NCBI GenBank assembly: GCA_045588915.1
Contig: JAZNFA010000008.1
Coordinates: forward strand, 124,001-188,000
Reading direction: 5' to 3'
DNA length: 64,000 bases
DNA from: RGIG8050 sp045588915
GTDB lineage: Bacteria > Bacillota > Clostridia > Christensenellales > UBA1242
The translations under genes were made by a program, and so were the position numbers. Within the stretch, counting starts at the first letter, position 1. Each line of letters opens with the position of its first letter. The notes under the pieces were generated by a model. That model had not been told where the DNA came from and ran no database searches. It saw nothing but the letters and a program-made list of their open reading frames with translations. Positions 49,414 to 58,183 of this stretch are shown in pieces.

Positions 49414-50098
49414 TTGCAACACATTTTGCTTTATCAAAAATACGCCCAAAGATACGGTCTTCATAGCGATTTGAAATTTGGTCTTTTGATAGATTGGTTG
49501 TAATAATTAAAGATTTGTTATTACTGTATCTTTCGTTAATTACGGTGTAGAGTAATTCGTCACCGTTTTTTATGGATGGTTCAGCACCTAAATCATCAAT
49601 AATAAGTAAATCACTTTCAAAGAAATCGTTTGGTACGGCATTATCTTGACCAAATAAATGATCTTTCATTCTTTTAATTAAATTGAAAGTATTTGTAAAA
49701 TGAACCTTAAAACCATTTTGTGATAAAATATTTTCAATAAGTTTAGCGCAATAAGTTTTACCAGTTCCTGTTGGTCCAGTCAAAATTAAACTTTTAATTT
49801 TATTTGGGAAAGTGTTGATATATTGATTAAGTGATTCTAAAATTTTTGAATCAATTTTTTTGCAAACCGTAAGGTCAAATTTCTCTTTTGGTTGATTTTC
49901 GGTATCAAGGTTTTTAATATAGCTTAAAAGCTCTTGGTCACGTTTTTCTTTGAGTTGAAGATATTTTTGTTTATCAATTTCTGGATTGTTTTTTCCTAAT
50001 TCGTAAGCCATTGTACGGACTTGGTCATCAAGTTCTCGAAATTTTTTACTTTTTCTTGCATTTACGATTAAATCATAACGATAAAAATTTGCTGACAT
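49379..50098 (-). CDS. dnaI: DnaI/DnaC-type helicase-loading AAA+ ATPase
   Basis: 239 residues from the ATG preceded by AAAGGAGG. ATPase motifs: LILTGPTGTGKTYCAKL (Walker A), DLLIIDDLGAEP (Walker B) and a NLSKDQISNRYEDRIFGRIF sensor/arginine-finger region that is typical for DnaI/DnaC. The N-terminal ~95 residues are helical. It loads the replicative helicase. Encoded with the DnaD-like protein immediately upstream (26-bp overlap). The symbol follows the Bacillota naming; orthology is inferred. Confidence 0.85.
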   Translation of the reverse strand: MSANFYRYDLIVNARKSKKFRELDDQVRTMAYELGKNNPEIDKQKYLQLKEKRDQELLSYIKNLDTENQPKEKFDLTVCKKIDSKILESLNQYINTFPNKIKSLILTGPTGTGKTYCAKLIENILSQNGFKVHFTNTFNLIKRMKDHLFGQDNAVPNDFFESDLLIIDDLGAEPSIKNGDELLYTVINERYSNNKSLIITTNLSKDQISNRYEDRIFGRIFDKAKCVAIIFEGKDLRIK

Positions 50099-50801
50099 CA
50101 GTTTCAACCTCCTTTAATTCCTCTTCAGAATAACTGTGTTTAATGAATTCTTTATTTGTAGGTTTCTTTTTGCGTATTTCTTTAATCAATGCTGTAAGCG
50201 CATTTTGGTCTTGTTGTGCTAATTTGAATTTCTCGGCAACAGCTGTATAAGTGGTTAAGCCTTCATAGGCTAAATTTTTTGCAACTGTAAGAATGTAAGC
50301 ATAACCAACAGTAAAGCCTTTAATTTGCACGCAATTTTTAATAACTAATAACAGGGCATCGGGTTCAAAGTGCATACTTTCCATAAAAGCATAGTATTCG
50401 TGGTATTCGGTTGTTGTTATCATACGACCATCTAAAATAGCTTGCGCTTTCGTGTTAAATTCGTCGTATTGACCTTTGGGTAATTCGCGAACTTTGGCCG
50501 AGTTGCGTTTAATTGGTAAGTATTTTATTTCAAAAGGAATCGTGTCTAAAACTTGGACTAAGTTTTGTTTTTCCCAGTATTCAAAAGCATCTTTAATGTT
50601 GGCAGCACTAATACCGAGTTTGGTACTCATTGCTTCAATTGTATTGTCTGCACTAGTTGCATTTTGACATAAATATAAACCATACAAGTAAACACGAACA
50701 CAATCGCCGTTTGCGTACGGCAAATGTTCTTCAAAAAAAATATTTGAAATGTTTGTGTATCCGGTGGATGCATAACCACGTGAAAATGATACTAAACCCA
50801 T
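50073..50801 (-). CDS. DnaD/DnaB-like replication initiation protein
   Basis: 242 residues starting MGLVSFSRGYASTGYTNISNIF. N-terminal part resembles a winged helix (VRVYLYGLYLCQNA...STKLGISAANIKDAFEYWEKQNLV). The C-terminal half has the DnaD/DnaB2 pattern (ALLLVIKNCVQIKG... YILTVAKNLAYEGLTTYTAVAEKF). Such proteins remodel DNA and bring DnaI and helicase to the origin. An upstream ORF extension is rejected because a TATAAT lies 7 nt before this ATG. Operon with dnaI. Confidence 0.85.
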   Translation of the reverse strand: MGLVSFSRGYASTGYTNISNIFFEEHLPYANGDCVRVYLYGLYLCQNATSADNTIEAMSTKLGISAANIKDAFEYWEKQNLVQVLDTIPFEIKYLPIKRNSAKVRELPKGQYDEFNTKAQAILDGRMITTTEYHEYYAFMESMHFEPDALLLVIKNCVQIKGFTVGYAYILTVAKNLAYEGLTTYTAVAEKFKLAQQDQNALTALIKEIRKKKPTNKEFIKHSYSEEELKEVETDVSKFLSL

Positions 50802-50808
50802 AAAAATA

Positions 50809-50817
50809 ATTATATCA
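50809..50817 (-). promoter_or_regulatory. extended -10 for leaderless dnaD
   Basis: Minus strand TGa-TATAAT (50817-50809), ending 7 nt before the ATG at 50801. It overlaps the dapA stop codon region. Confidence 0.7.
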
Positions 50818-51660
50818 TTGAATTGGGATGAGTGGCAAGCGTAATACATTTTTTATTAGCCCACGATGAGCTAATTCATATTTTATCGGAATTGGATTAA
50901 CAATGCGAAAAAGTGATTCATAAAAGGGAAGTTCTTTTTGAAAAATGTTTAAAGCAATTTGAATTTTACCGTTATTGTAAGCTTGCCAAATCTTCTTTAA
51001 AGGTGCAACTTCGATGTTTGATGCAACTGATATGATTCCTCGGCAGCCAACAGCGTAAGCAGGTAAAGATAAGGTATCATCACCACAATAAACAGCTGTA
51101 TTAGTGCATAGGTTTACAACTTGTGTAATTTGGTGAATATTTCCGCTTGCTTCTTTGATTCCTGCTATATTAGGTAATGAAGCAATACGGACCATAGTTT
51201 CTGGTGTTATGTTGACCCCTGTGCGTGAGGGTATGTTATAAACAATTGTTGGTAATGTTATGTTTTCAGTGATTGTTTTAAAGTACTGATAGATTCCGTC
51301 TTGCGAACTTTTGTTGTAATAGGGTGCTGTTACCATAATTCCGACTTTTTGTTGTTTGTTATTTGTGACTTGTTTAACATATTTGCCGAGTTCAATAATT
51401 CTTGCTGGGTCATTGCCACCAATGCCGAAAATTATGGGTATACGATTTTGCACTGTTTTTACAGCACATTCTATAATGGCGTAACGTTCTTGATTTGATA
51501 AAGTTGAAATTTCGCCAGTTGTTCCTAAAATGATGAGTGCATCAACTTGCATTTGTATTTGTCGCTCGATTAATTTCTCTAATGTTGGAAAATCTACTTG
51601 TTGGTTGGTTTTAAATGGTGTAACTAAGGCAGTTGCAATTCCCGTAAAAATTGGTTCCAT
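50815..51660 (-). CDS. dapA: 4-hydroxy-tetrahydrodipicolinate synthase
   Basis: 281 residues. Family blocks: GIATALVTPF at the start, LGTTGEISTLSNQER (pyruvate/substrate site), VYNIPSRTGVNI (Tyr of the catalytic triad) and GIKEASGN (Schiff-base Lys). It condenses pyruvate with aspartate semialdehyde in the lysine/diaminopimelate pathway, needed for cell wall and, in spore formers, dipicolinate. No other dap genes are nearby. A weak TATACC lies 5 nt before the ATG on the minus strand. Confidence 0.95.
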   Translation of the reverse strand: MEPIFTGIATALVTPFKTNQQVDFPTLEKLIERQIQMQVDALIILGTTGEISTLSNQERYAIIECAVKTVQNRIPIIFGIGGNDPARIIELGKYVKQVTNNKQQKVGIMVTAPYYNKSSQDGIYQYFKTITENITLPTIVYNIPSRTGVNITPETMVRIASLPNIAGIKEASGNIHQITQVVNLCTNTAVYCGDDTLSLPAYAVGCRGIISVASNIEVAPLKKIWQAYNNGKIQIALNIFQKELPFYESLFRIVNPIPIKYELAHRGLIKNVLRLPLIPIQ

Positions 51661-51715
51661 AGTTTGGTATATGAGAGACGCGTAGAAATTGGTAACTTAT
51701 TGGAAATAAAATAAT

Positions 51716-51744
51716 TTGTAGACATGCAAAATTTATGGTATAAT
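51716..51744 (+). promoter_or_regulatory. promoter of secDF, near-leaderless
   Basis: TTGTAG (51716-51721), 17-bp spacer, extended TGg-TATAAT (51739-51744), then 9 nt to the ATG at 51754; no ribosome site between. Confidence 0.7.
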
Positions 51745-51753
51745 TATTCTTAT

Positions 51754-53142
51754 ATGAATAAAACAGGGGCAATTGTAAAATATTGCGTAATTTGTGTTAT
51801 TGTAGCACTTGCTGCAATATTGTGTTTTGCTGAGTTTACTATTCCATTTACAAATACTAAATATGTTGGGTGCTATCAAGCAATTAAAAACAAAATGGGT
51901 ATTGATTTGAATGGTGGTGTTTCGGCAGTATTTAACGTTGTGGCATCAGAAAACAGCTCTGATTTAGAAGCTGAAGTTGATGCAACAATACATCGTGTAA
52001 AAAATACATTATCTGAACAAGGTTATTTGGAAGCATCTGTTACTCGTCAGGGTACTGCATCCGGATATAAAATTCGTATCGAAGTACCAGGTATGAAAGA
52101 TACCCAAGAAATTATGGATGCAATCGGTACGCCAGCTAATATTGAATTTTTAGAACCAAGTGACGAACAGCAACCTACTTATGCTGCAGAAAAAGTGTTC
52201 TTAGTTGGTGAAGATATTAAAAGTGTTGAAGTCATTTCTGACCCTGAAGATGTTTCCAATTATGCTTTGCAATTAACTTTTACTGATCAAGGAAAAATAA
52301 AATTTCGTGAAAAAGTTAAAGATGCTGGTGGAAAATTTATGGCGATTTTTTCAAATGAAGAGTTGATTAGCTCACCACAAATTTCATCTGAAAATGCTAG
52401 TACGTTAGGTTCTGATGGTAAAGTTTTAATTACAGGTTCTTATACGAAAGAAAGTGCTGAGGCTTTTGCTTTGCAAATTGAGTCTGGTTTATACACTGTA
52501 GAATTAAGTATTGGTGAAATGAGTTATATTCCAGCAACTTTGGGTGAAGGTGCGATTTTTGCAGGTTTGATTGCTTTGGCTATTGGTTTACTTCTAATTT
52601 TTGTGTTAATGGTCATTGTTTACCGTGATTTCGGATGGATTGCTAATTTATCATTGATAATTTATACAATTATATTTGTTTTCTTCTTGGCGATTATTGA
52701 TTCAATTCAATTAACATTGCCAGGTATTGCAGGTATTATTTTATCAATTGGTATGGCAGTTGACGCTTATGTGTTAATTTTTGAACAAATTAAAGAAGAG
52801 TATCGTTCAGGTAAGCGTTTGGGTGCAGCTGTTCATTCTGGGTTTAATAAATCAATTGTAACCATTATAGATGCTAATGTAACAACGATTATTGTTAGCG
52901 TTATCTTATATATCTTAAGTTCTGGTTCAATTCGTGGCTTTGCTATCACATTAGCATTAGGTGTGGCAATTTCAATGTTTGTTGGTTTAGTTATAACTCG
53001 TAGTTTGGCAAAACTTTATTTGTATATTAACCCAGATAATGCTAAACGTATGAATATTAAGGATTCTGATGTTCAACAAATCGAAGAACAACAGGTCGTT
53101 GTTCCTCAAAAACGCAAATTAAATATGGATGGTGCTAAATGA
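51754..53142 (+). CDS. secD: protein translocase subunit SecD
   Basis: 462 residues from the ATG at 51754. First membrane helix VICVIVALAAILCFAEF, then the periplasmic/extracellular P1 region with GIDLNGGVSAVF, and the C-terminal block of five helices including GLIALAIGLLLIFVLMVIVYRDFGW and GIILSIGMAVDAYVLIFEQIKEE (the DAYVLIFE element that carries the functional Asp). SecDF pulls exported proteins using the proton gradient. secF overlaps by 4 bp. Confidence 0.95.
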   Translation: MNKTGAIVKYCVICVIVALAAILCFAEFTIPFTNTKYVGCYQAIKNKMGIDLNGGVSAVFNVVASENSSDLEAEVDATIHRVKNTLSEQGYLEASVTRQGTASGYKIRIEVPGMKDTQEIMDAIGTPANIEFLEPSDEQQPTYAAEKVFLVGEDIKSVEVISDPEDVSNYALQLTFTDQGKIKFREKVKDAGGKFMAIFSNEELISSPQISSENASTLGSDGKVLITGSYTKESAEAFALQIESGLYTVELSIGEMSYIPATLGEGAIFAGLIALAIGLLLIFVLMVIVYRDFGWIANLSLIIYTIIFVFFLAIIDSIQLTLPGIAGIILSIGMAVDAYVLIFEQIKEEYRSGKRLGAAVHSGFNKSIVTIIDANVTTIIVSVILYILSSGSIRGFAITLALGVAISMFVGLVITRSLAKLYLYINPDNAKRMNIKDSDVQQIEEQQVVVPQKRKLNMDGAK

Positions 53143-54065
53143 AATTGATTACTAATCTTAAAAATAAAAATTTTGATTTTGTTCGATATGGTCGTTGGTT
53201 TTATATTGCTCCGGCAATAATTTTAGCGTTTGGAATTTTAATGTTAGCGATTTTTGGCTTGAATTTGGGTCTGGATTTTACAGGTGGTACAATCGTTAAA
53301 GTAAATGCTGATGGTGAATATAGTAAAGCTGAAATCCAGGATAAAATGGATGATTACAACGTTAAGTATACAATTACAAAAGAACAAAGCACTAGTGGTG
53401 GTAATACTTTCTCAATTAAATTTAACGCTGAAGATAAGACAAATGATATCACAACCGAATTAGAAAGTTATTTTGAAGATGATTTTATCGAATATACAAC
53501 TTCTACAGATACAACAATTAAAGAAACAGTTATGACAGTATTTTGGTCAATTTTGGCAGCTTTGGGCGCCTTAATTATCTATATGTTAATACGCTTTAAG
53601 TTTACAGCAGGTATGGCAACAATTTTGGCATTGATGCATGACGTTTTAATGATTGGTGCTTTAATGGCTATTTTCCAAATTGAAATTAATGCATCATTTA
53701 TTGCGGCCGTATTAACTGTTATGGCGTATTCAATTAATAATAGTTTAGTTGTTTTTGACCGTGTTCGTACATTAGAAAAAAATAATACGGAAAACCATAA
53801 GTTAGATTATTTGGTTAATAAATCAATCAATAGCACTCTTGGTCGTAGTATATTAACAATGGTAACAACATTAGGTACATTGTTAGTTTTGACTGTCATC
53901 AGTTTAATCATGCAATTATCGACATTGATTGAATTTGCTTTACCGATTGTTTTTGGTTTATTAGCTGGTACATATTCTTCGTTATTTTTAATTGCACCTT
54001 TGTATATGCAATTTGAAACAGCACGTCTTCTTACAAAACAACGCAAAATTAATGTTCAAAAATAA
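53139..54065 (+). CDS. secF: protein translocase subunit SecF
   Basis: 308 residues. LNLGLDFTGGTIVKV near the start is the SecF signature (GxDFxGG), and the later membrane segment has NNSLVVFDRVRTLEKN where the D-R element is conserved. Six membrane helices. Coupled to secD by a 4-bp overlap (ATGA). Confidence 0.95.
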   Translation: MKLITNLKNKNFDFVRYGRWFYIAPAIILAFGILMLAIFGLNLGLDFTGGTIVKVNADGEYSKAEIQDKMDDYNVKYTITKEQSTSGGNTFSIKFNAEDKTNDITTELESYFEDDFIEYTTSTDTTIKETVMTVFWSILAALGALIIYMLIRFKFTAGMATILALMHDVLMIGALMAIFQIEINASFIAAVLTVMAYSINNSLVVFDRVRTLEKNNTENHKLDYLVNKSINSTLGRSILTMVTTLGTLLVLTVISLIMQLSTLIEFALPIVFGLLAGTYSSLFLIAPLYMQFETARLLTKQRKINVQK

Positions 54066-54071
54066 TATACA
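54066..54071 (+). promoter_or_regulatory. -10 box for leaderless FeoB-like gene
   Basis: TATACA ends 5 nt before the GTG at 54077. No clear -35 or ribosome site; might be read through from secF instead. Confidence 0.4.
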
Positions 54072-54076
54072 TTGAT

Positions 54077-54985
54077 GTGCCATCTTTGTTAGAAATTTTA
54101 GGTATATTACTGGAGTTTATTCCACAAGTTTTTGTTTTGTATTTTATTCTTGCACTTTTCGAAAAAAGTGGAGTGTTGGGAAAGTTTGCACAATTTTTCC
54201 ATTTACCAGTTAATAATGTTTTGCCAATTTGTTTAACATTTAATTGTACAACAATGGCAGTTTGTGCTGCTCGTGATAATCCTTATCGCAAAAATTTAGT
54301 CTATTTTTTGTCTTTAATTCCTTGTACAGCACAATTACCGTTATTAACTTTTCTTCTTTTAACTGTTATTAAATTCCCACTATGGTCAATTTTTTTACTC
54401 TATTTTGTTGCAATTTTTATTGGAATTATCTTTTTGTTGATTCTACCACGTAACAAGAAAAAAAATGAATATTATCAAAATGTTATAGTTAAATGGCCTA
54501 ATATCTGGGAATGTTGTTGTGATACATTGAAACAAACAATAATCTTTGCTAAAAAAATTTTTATAGCTTTTACCGTAAGCGCTTTTGTTATTGTCTTTTT
54601 GGCTCGTTTTTCTTTTCATTTTAAATTTGTTTCAAATCCGGAAGAATCAATTTTATTTTCAATTTGTGGTTTTTTTACGCCACTTTTTACACCTATTGGT
54701 TTAAATCAACCAGTAGTTATTTGTGCGTTACTGTTTGGCATCATAGCTAAAGAAGCAGCAGTTTCAGTTTTATTATTTTTTCCAAATATCGTTAATGTTC
54801 TAACAATTCCTGTTGTTTTGTCTTTAGTGACTTTCTTTACGTTTTATCCAAAATGTTTAGCTGCACAAACTGCAATTAATCATCATTGTGGACGCAAAAC
54901 TAGTTGGAAGGTCTTTTTTATGAATTTGTTGCTTGCATACAGTTTAAGTTTTGTTGTATATAATCTATGTGGCTTTTTTATCTGA
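54077..54985 (+). CDS. FeoB permease-core-like membrane protein without G domain
   Basis: 302 residues from GTG, eight or so membrane helices. Two blocks resemble the Gate/FeoB C-terminal permease halves: NVLPICLTFNCTTMAVCAARDNPYRKN... PCTAQLPLLTFLL (compare FeoB 'GCN.PAI.a.R...R...i..P...CsArLP') and ALLFGIIAKEAAVSVLL (compare 'G...KE..vg.L'). There is no GTPase domain, no FeoA nearby, and length is half that of FeoB. It may be a nucleoside-recognition/Gate-type transporter with iron or other substrate. Its 3' end overlaps queA by 17 bp. Confidence 0.65.
   Translation: MPSLLEILGILLEFIPQVFVLYFILALFEKSGVLGKFAQFFHLPVNNVLPICLTFNCTTMAVCAARDNPYRKNLVYFLSLIPCTAQLPLLTFLLLTVIKFPLWSIFLLYFVAIFIGIIFLLILPRNKKKNEYYQNVIVKWPNIWECCCDTLKQTIIFAKKIFIAFTVSAFVIVFLARFSFHFKFVSNPEESILFSICGFFTPLFTPIGLNQPVVICALLFGIIAKEAAVSVLLFFPNIVNVLTIPVVLSLVTFFTFYPKCLAAQTAINHHCGRKTSWKVFFMNLLLAYSLSFVVYNLCGFFI
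54959..54964 (+). promoter_or_regulatory. -10 box for leaderless queA
   Basis: TATAAT ends 4 nt before the GTG at 54969, inside the preceding gene. Confidence 0.5.
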
Positions 54986-56003
54986 TTATGATTATGAATT
55001 ACCAGAAGAAATGATTGCGTCTGCACCAATGGAACCTCGTGATGCTTGTCAAATGTTGGTTTACAATCGTAACAATTCTCATACACAAATAACAAAATTT
55101 AGAGATGTCTTATCGTATTTGCAAAGTGGCGATGTTGTTGTTGTTAATGAAACACGCGTGATTCCAGCAAGATTATTGGGTAAAAAAACAACAGGTGCAC
55201 AAATCGAAATTTTACTCTTAAAGAAACTTTCATTAACAAATTATGAAGTATTAGTAAAACCTTTGCGTCGACTGAAAAATGGCGATAGTGTAGATATTGC
55301 CGGTAAAATAAAAGCTACATTGATTAGTAAAGATACTGAGACGGGTACAGCTGAAATGCAGCTAATATGTGCTGATGGTTCGCAAAATTTAGAAGCAGTG
55401 ATTGATGAAGTTGGCGAAATACCTTTACCTCATTATATTCAAAATGGTCACGCTACCAAAGAAAATTATAATACTGTTTATGCAAAAATTGATGGAAGTG
55501 CAGCTGCACCAACTGCTGGGCTACATTGGACGACTGAACTAATAAACCAGGCTCGTGCAAAAGGTGTTATTTTTGCTCCTGTAGTTTTGGATGTTGGATT
55601 AGGGACTTTTCGACCTGTTAAAGTCGATGATATAACACAACATAAAATGCACGAAGAACGATATGAAATTCCAGCAAGTACGGCTGAAATCATTAATGAA
55701 GCTTTGCGTGAAGGGCGTAGAATTATCGCGACTGGTACAACCAGTTTACGTACGTTAGAAGGTTGTTTTGCTAAATATGGCGAAATTAAAGCCGTGACAG
55801 ATGTTACTAATATCTTTATCTATCCACCATATCAGTTTAATGTAATATCAGGTTTAATTACTAATTTTCATTTGCCAAAATCAACTTTATTGATGCTAGT
55901 TGCTGCTTTTGTTGGACGTGAAAAAGTTTTAGAACTTTATGAAATGGCAAAGAAAAATAATTTTCGCTTCTATTCGTTTGGCGATTGTATGTTTTTACAG
56001 TAA
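54969..56003 (+). CDS. queA: S-adenosylmethionine:tRNA ribosyltransferase-isomerase
   Basis: 344 residues from GTG 54969, giving the family start LSDYDYELPEEMIASAP. Other blocks: VVVVNETRVIPARLLGKK, GDGSAAAPTAGLHWT-like (here IDGSAAAPTAGLHWT), VLDVGLGTFRPVKVDDI, HKMHEERYEIP and TNFHLPKSTLLMLVAAF. It makes epoxyqueuosine in tRNA. tgt is not next to it here. Start chosen because upstream residues of the open frame overlap the previous gene and the -10. Confidence 0.95.
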   Translation: MAFLSDYDYELPEEMIASAPMEPRDACQMLVYNRNNSHTQITKFRDVLSYLQSGDVVVVNETRVIPARLLGKKTTGAQIEILLLKKLSLTNYEVLVKPLRRLKNGDSVDIAGKIKATLISKDTETGTAEMQLICADGSQNLEAVIDEVGEIPLPHYIQNGHATKENYNTVYAKIDGSAAAPTAGLHWTTELINQARAKGVIFAPVVLDVGLGTFRPVKVDDITQHKMHEERYEIPASTAEIINEALREGRRIIATGTTSLRTLEGCFAKYGEIKAVTDVTNIFIYPPYQFNVISGLITNFHLPKSTLLMLVAAFVGREKVLELYEMAKKNNFRFYSFGDCMFLQ

Positions 56004-56006
56004 AAT
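55978..56006 (+). promoter_or_regulatory. leaderless promoter of HD-domain gene
   Basis: TTGGCG (55978-55983), 17-bp spacer, TAAAAT (56001-56006), then exactly 6 nt to the ATG at 56013. The box overlaps the queA stop. Confidence 0.65.
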
Positions 56007-56012
56007 ATATTT

Positions 56013-56579
56013 ATGACAGCAAAAGAAGAGTTTATTGAAATTTATCAAAAGAACATTAAACGTGAAGGCGCTGATAAAATTTTAAGTTGGCTGGAAAGTA
56101 CTGATTTTTTTACTTGTCCGGCATCAACTAGATTTCATAATAATTTTGAAAGTGGGTTAGTTGACCATTCGGTTAAGGTTTATCATCGTTTAAAGAAAAT
56201 TGTAGCCGATGAAAAATTAAACGTTAGTGATGAAACTGTAGCGATTGTTTCTTTGTTACATGACGTTTGTAAAGCGAATACCTATAAAGTGGATTTTCGT
56301 AATGTAAAACGTGACGGTGAATGGGTTAAAGAACCATATTATACCGTCGATGATCCATTACCTTATGGGCATGGTGAAAAGTCTGTGTACATCATTTCTA
56401 GTTTTATGAAGATTACACGTGAGGAAGCTATGGCAATTAACTGGCATATGGGACCTTACGATGCGCGTAATGCAAATGGTAGTTATGTGTTATCAGATGC
56501 ATTCAAAAAATTTCCTTTAAGTTTGTTAATGTTTATTGCTGATATTGGCAGTACTTATCTCGACGAAACTATTAAATAA
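56013..56579 (+). CDS. HD-domain phosphohydrolase
   Basis: 188 residues. FHNNFESGLVDHSVKVYHRL followed by IVSLLHDVCKANTYKV gives the H...HD pattern of the HD superfamily; the arrangement resembles the HD domain of YhaM-type proteins and phage HD hydrolases. A late YGHGEKSVYII... NWHMGPYD adds metal-binding His residues. Substrate unknown: nucleotide or RNA. Convergent with the recombinase gene (stops one base apart). Confidence 0.75.
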   Translation: MTAKEEFIEIYQKNIKREGADKILSWLESTDFFTCPASTRFHNNFESGLVDHSVKVYHRLKKIVADEKLNVSDETVAIVSLLHDVCKANTYKVDFRNVKRDGEWVKEPYYTVDDPLPYGHGEKSVYIISSFMKITREEAMAINWHMGPYDARNANGSYVLSDAFKKFPLSLLMFIADIGSTYLDETIK

Positions 56580-57548
56580 TTATAACTTTACCATATCAGC
56601 GGCTTTGATACGAATATCCTCACTGATTGCAGCGTAGTGCTTTTTGGTTGTATTGATATCTTTGTGTCCAAGAATATCGGCAACAATATATATATCTTTG
56701 GTTGCTTTGTAAAGATTAGTCCCATAAGTTGAACGTAATTTATGTGGACTAATCTTTTTTAATGGAGCAGCAACAGATGCATATTTTTTAACGATGTTTT
56801 CAATCGCACGGACAGACAAACGGCGACCACATTTTGTAAACAAAGGAGTGTTAGGCGTCCATTCAAATAAACTAAAGTAATTTGTAAATTTATCGTGTAG
56901 TTGTTGTCCCATATGTAAAATAGTTTGTTTACCACCTTTACGGGTGATAAGAAAAGTTTTATTTTTTAAATCAATATCTTGATAATCTAAACCAACTAAT
57001 TCACTTACACGTATTCCCGAAAGTAAAAATAAACTAATGATCATTTCATCTCGTGGATTTTTAGCAGCAGCTGCAATCATTTTCGTAACTTCATCATCAG
57101 TTAAACGTAAGATACTTTTTTCGTGTAATTTGGGTAAATCTATCTTCGTCATAATGTTTTCTTTTAAATCACCACGACGATAAAAATATTTAAAGAATGA
57201 ACGTAAAGTTGCCATTTTGCGCATTTTGCCACGTTCACCATTTATGTATTCAGCGTCTTTTTTACGGTAATGAGTTAAATAAGAAATATATAATTCGATA
57301 TCGTCGATTGTAATTTTATTTAAGTCTGCCTTCTCAAAACTTGTTATAGCATACTGGTTAAAATGTTCAGTTTCATTGATTAAATAATTAAAAAATATTT
57401 CTAAATCACGAGCATAGCCTAACCTTGTTAATGGGGAAGTTGTTTGCTCAATTCCTAAAAAAAAAGCGTGACAAAAAGGTGGCAAACCTTCGAGTACGTG
57501 GTTTAATTGATTAATTGTTTGAATATCACGTTCAATCACGTATTTCAT
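56580..57548 (-). CDS. tyrosine recombinase, XerC/XerD type
   Basis: 322 residues. Catalytic residues visible: Arg in LLSGIRVSELVGLDYQDID, Lys in ITRKGGKQ, H-x-x-R in SPHKLRSTYGTNLYK, His in ILGHKDINTTKKHYA with the nucleophilic Tyr. N-terminal SAM-like domain of ~110 residues. Bacillota often keep one such protein for chromosome dimer resolution at dif. It is not next to the phage-like element, so it is more likely the host Xer, although filamentous phages can use host Xer proteins for integration. Confidence 0.85.
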   Translation of the reverse strand: MKYVIERDIQTINQLNHVLEGLPPFCHAFFLGIEQTTSPLTRLGYARDLEIFFNYLINETEHFNQYAITSFEKADLNKITIDDIELYISYLTHYRKKDAEYINGERGKMRKMATLRSFFKYFYRRGDLKENIMTKIDLPKLHEKSILRLTDDEVTKMIAAAAKNPRDEMIISLFLLSGIRVSELVGLDYQDIDLKNKTFLITRKGGKQTILHMGQQLHDKFTNYFSLFEWTPNTPLFTKCGRRLSVRAIENIVKKYASVAAPLKKISPHKLRSTYGTNLYKATKDIYIVADILGHKDINTTKKHYAAISEDIRIKAADMVKL

Positions 57549-57670
57549 TAATATTTTTTTAACATAAAATAAGAAAATTTTCTATAACTTTTTTTCACTT
57601 CGTCATCATCTTACATTTTTTGATTTGTTTAGCATAAATCTGTCATTGAAAACATACTTATCATATTGTC

Positions 57671-58183
57671 ATGGCAGTTATTTTAACATTTGCATTTGCT
57701 TTTGGTTCAGCAATGTATGCTTTTGATAATAAATATTTGTTAGTTGTTGTAGTGCTATTGTTCTATTTAATTATTCAAAAAATATTGCAATGGCATCGGC
57801 GACAGAAGTTTTTACACCGTACTAAAATTGAATATAAAGGTAAAAGTGTTCAGATTAATGCATTATTAGACTCAGGGAATACCTTAATCGATCCGGTATC
57901 GCAAGTGCCAGTTTCAATTATCTCATTAGCTGTTTTTTTAGAAATGTTTCCAGATATTTCGGCAGATAAAATTATTGAAAATAAACTAGAGTCCTGTATC
58001 AATAATGGTCATTATATTAAATGTCAAACGGTAAACGGAAAAAGTAAAATGTTTGTTTTTCAACCGGATAAAATTCAAGTTAATGGGACAACTGTACATA
58101 GTTTGCTTGGCGTAAGTACGCAAAATTTTTGTAATCAAAAGTATGATGCAATTTTAAACATAAAATTAGGGGGTATATTATGA
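57671..58183 (+). CDS. spoIIGA: SpoIIGA-like aspartic protease, N-terminally short
   Basis: 170 residues. The soluble domain carries ALLDSGNTLIDP, the D-S-G-N active-site motif of the sigma-E-processing peptidase. Only one or two membrane helices precede it (VILTFAFAFGSAMYAF, LLVVVVLLFYLIIQKIL), whereas SpoIIGA normally has five helices and ~300 residues, so the protein is a short form. It is 4 bp overlapping with sigE, the usual partner whose pro-peptide it cleaves. TATCAT ends 6 nt before the ATG. Confidence 0.75.
   Translation: MAVILTFAFAFGSAMYAFDNKYLLVVVVLLFYLIIQKILQWHRRQKFLHRTKIEYKGKSVQINALLDSGNTLIDPVSQVPVSIISLAVFLEMFPDISADKIIENKLESCINNGHYIKCQTVNGKSKMFVFQPDKIQVNGTTVHSLLGVSTQNFCNQKYDAILNIKLGGIL

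Noticed and set aside
56580..57548. Tyrosine recombinase as the integrase of the phage-like element
   Set aside because: It lies 46 kb from the element and looks like a host XerC/D; a host Xer could still be used by the phage, but nothing here shows it.
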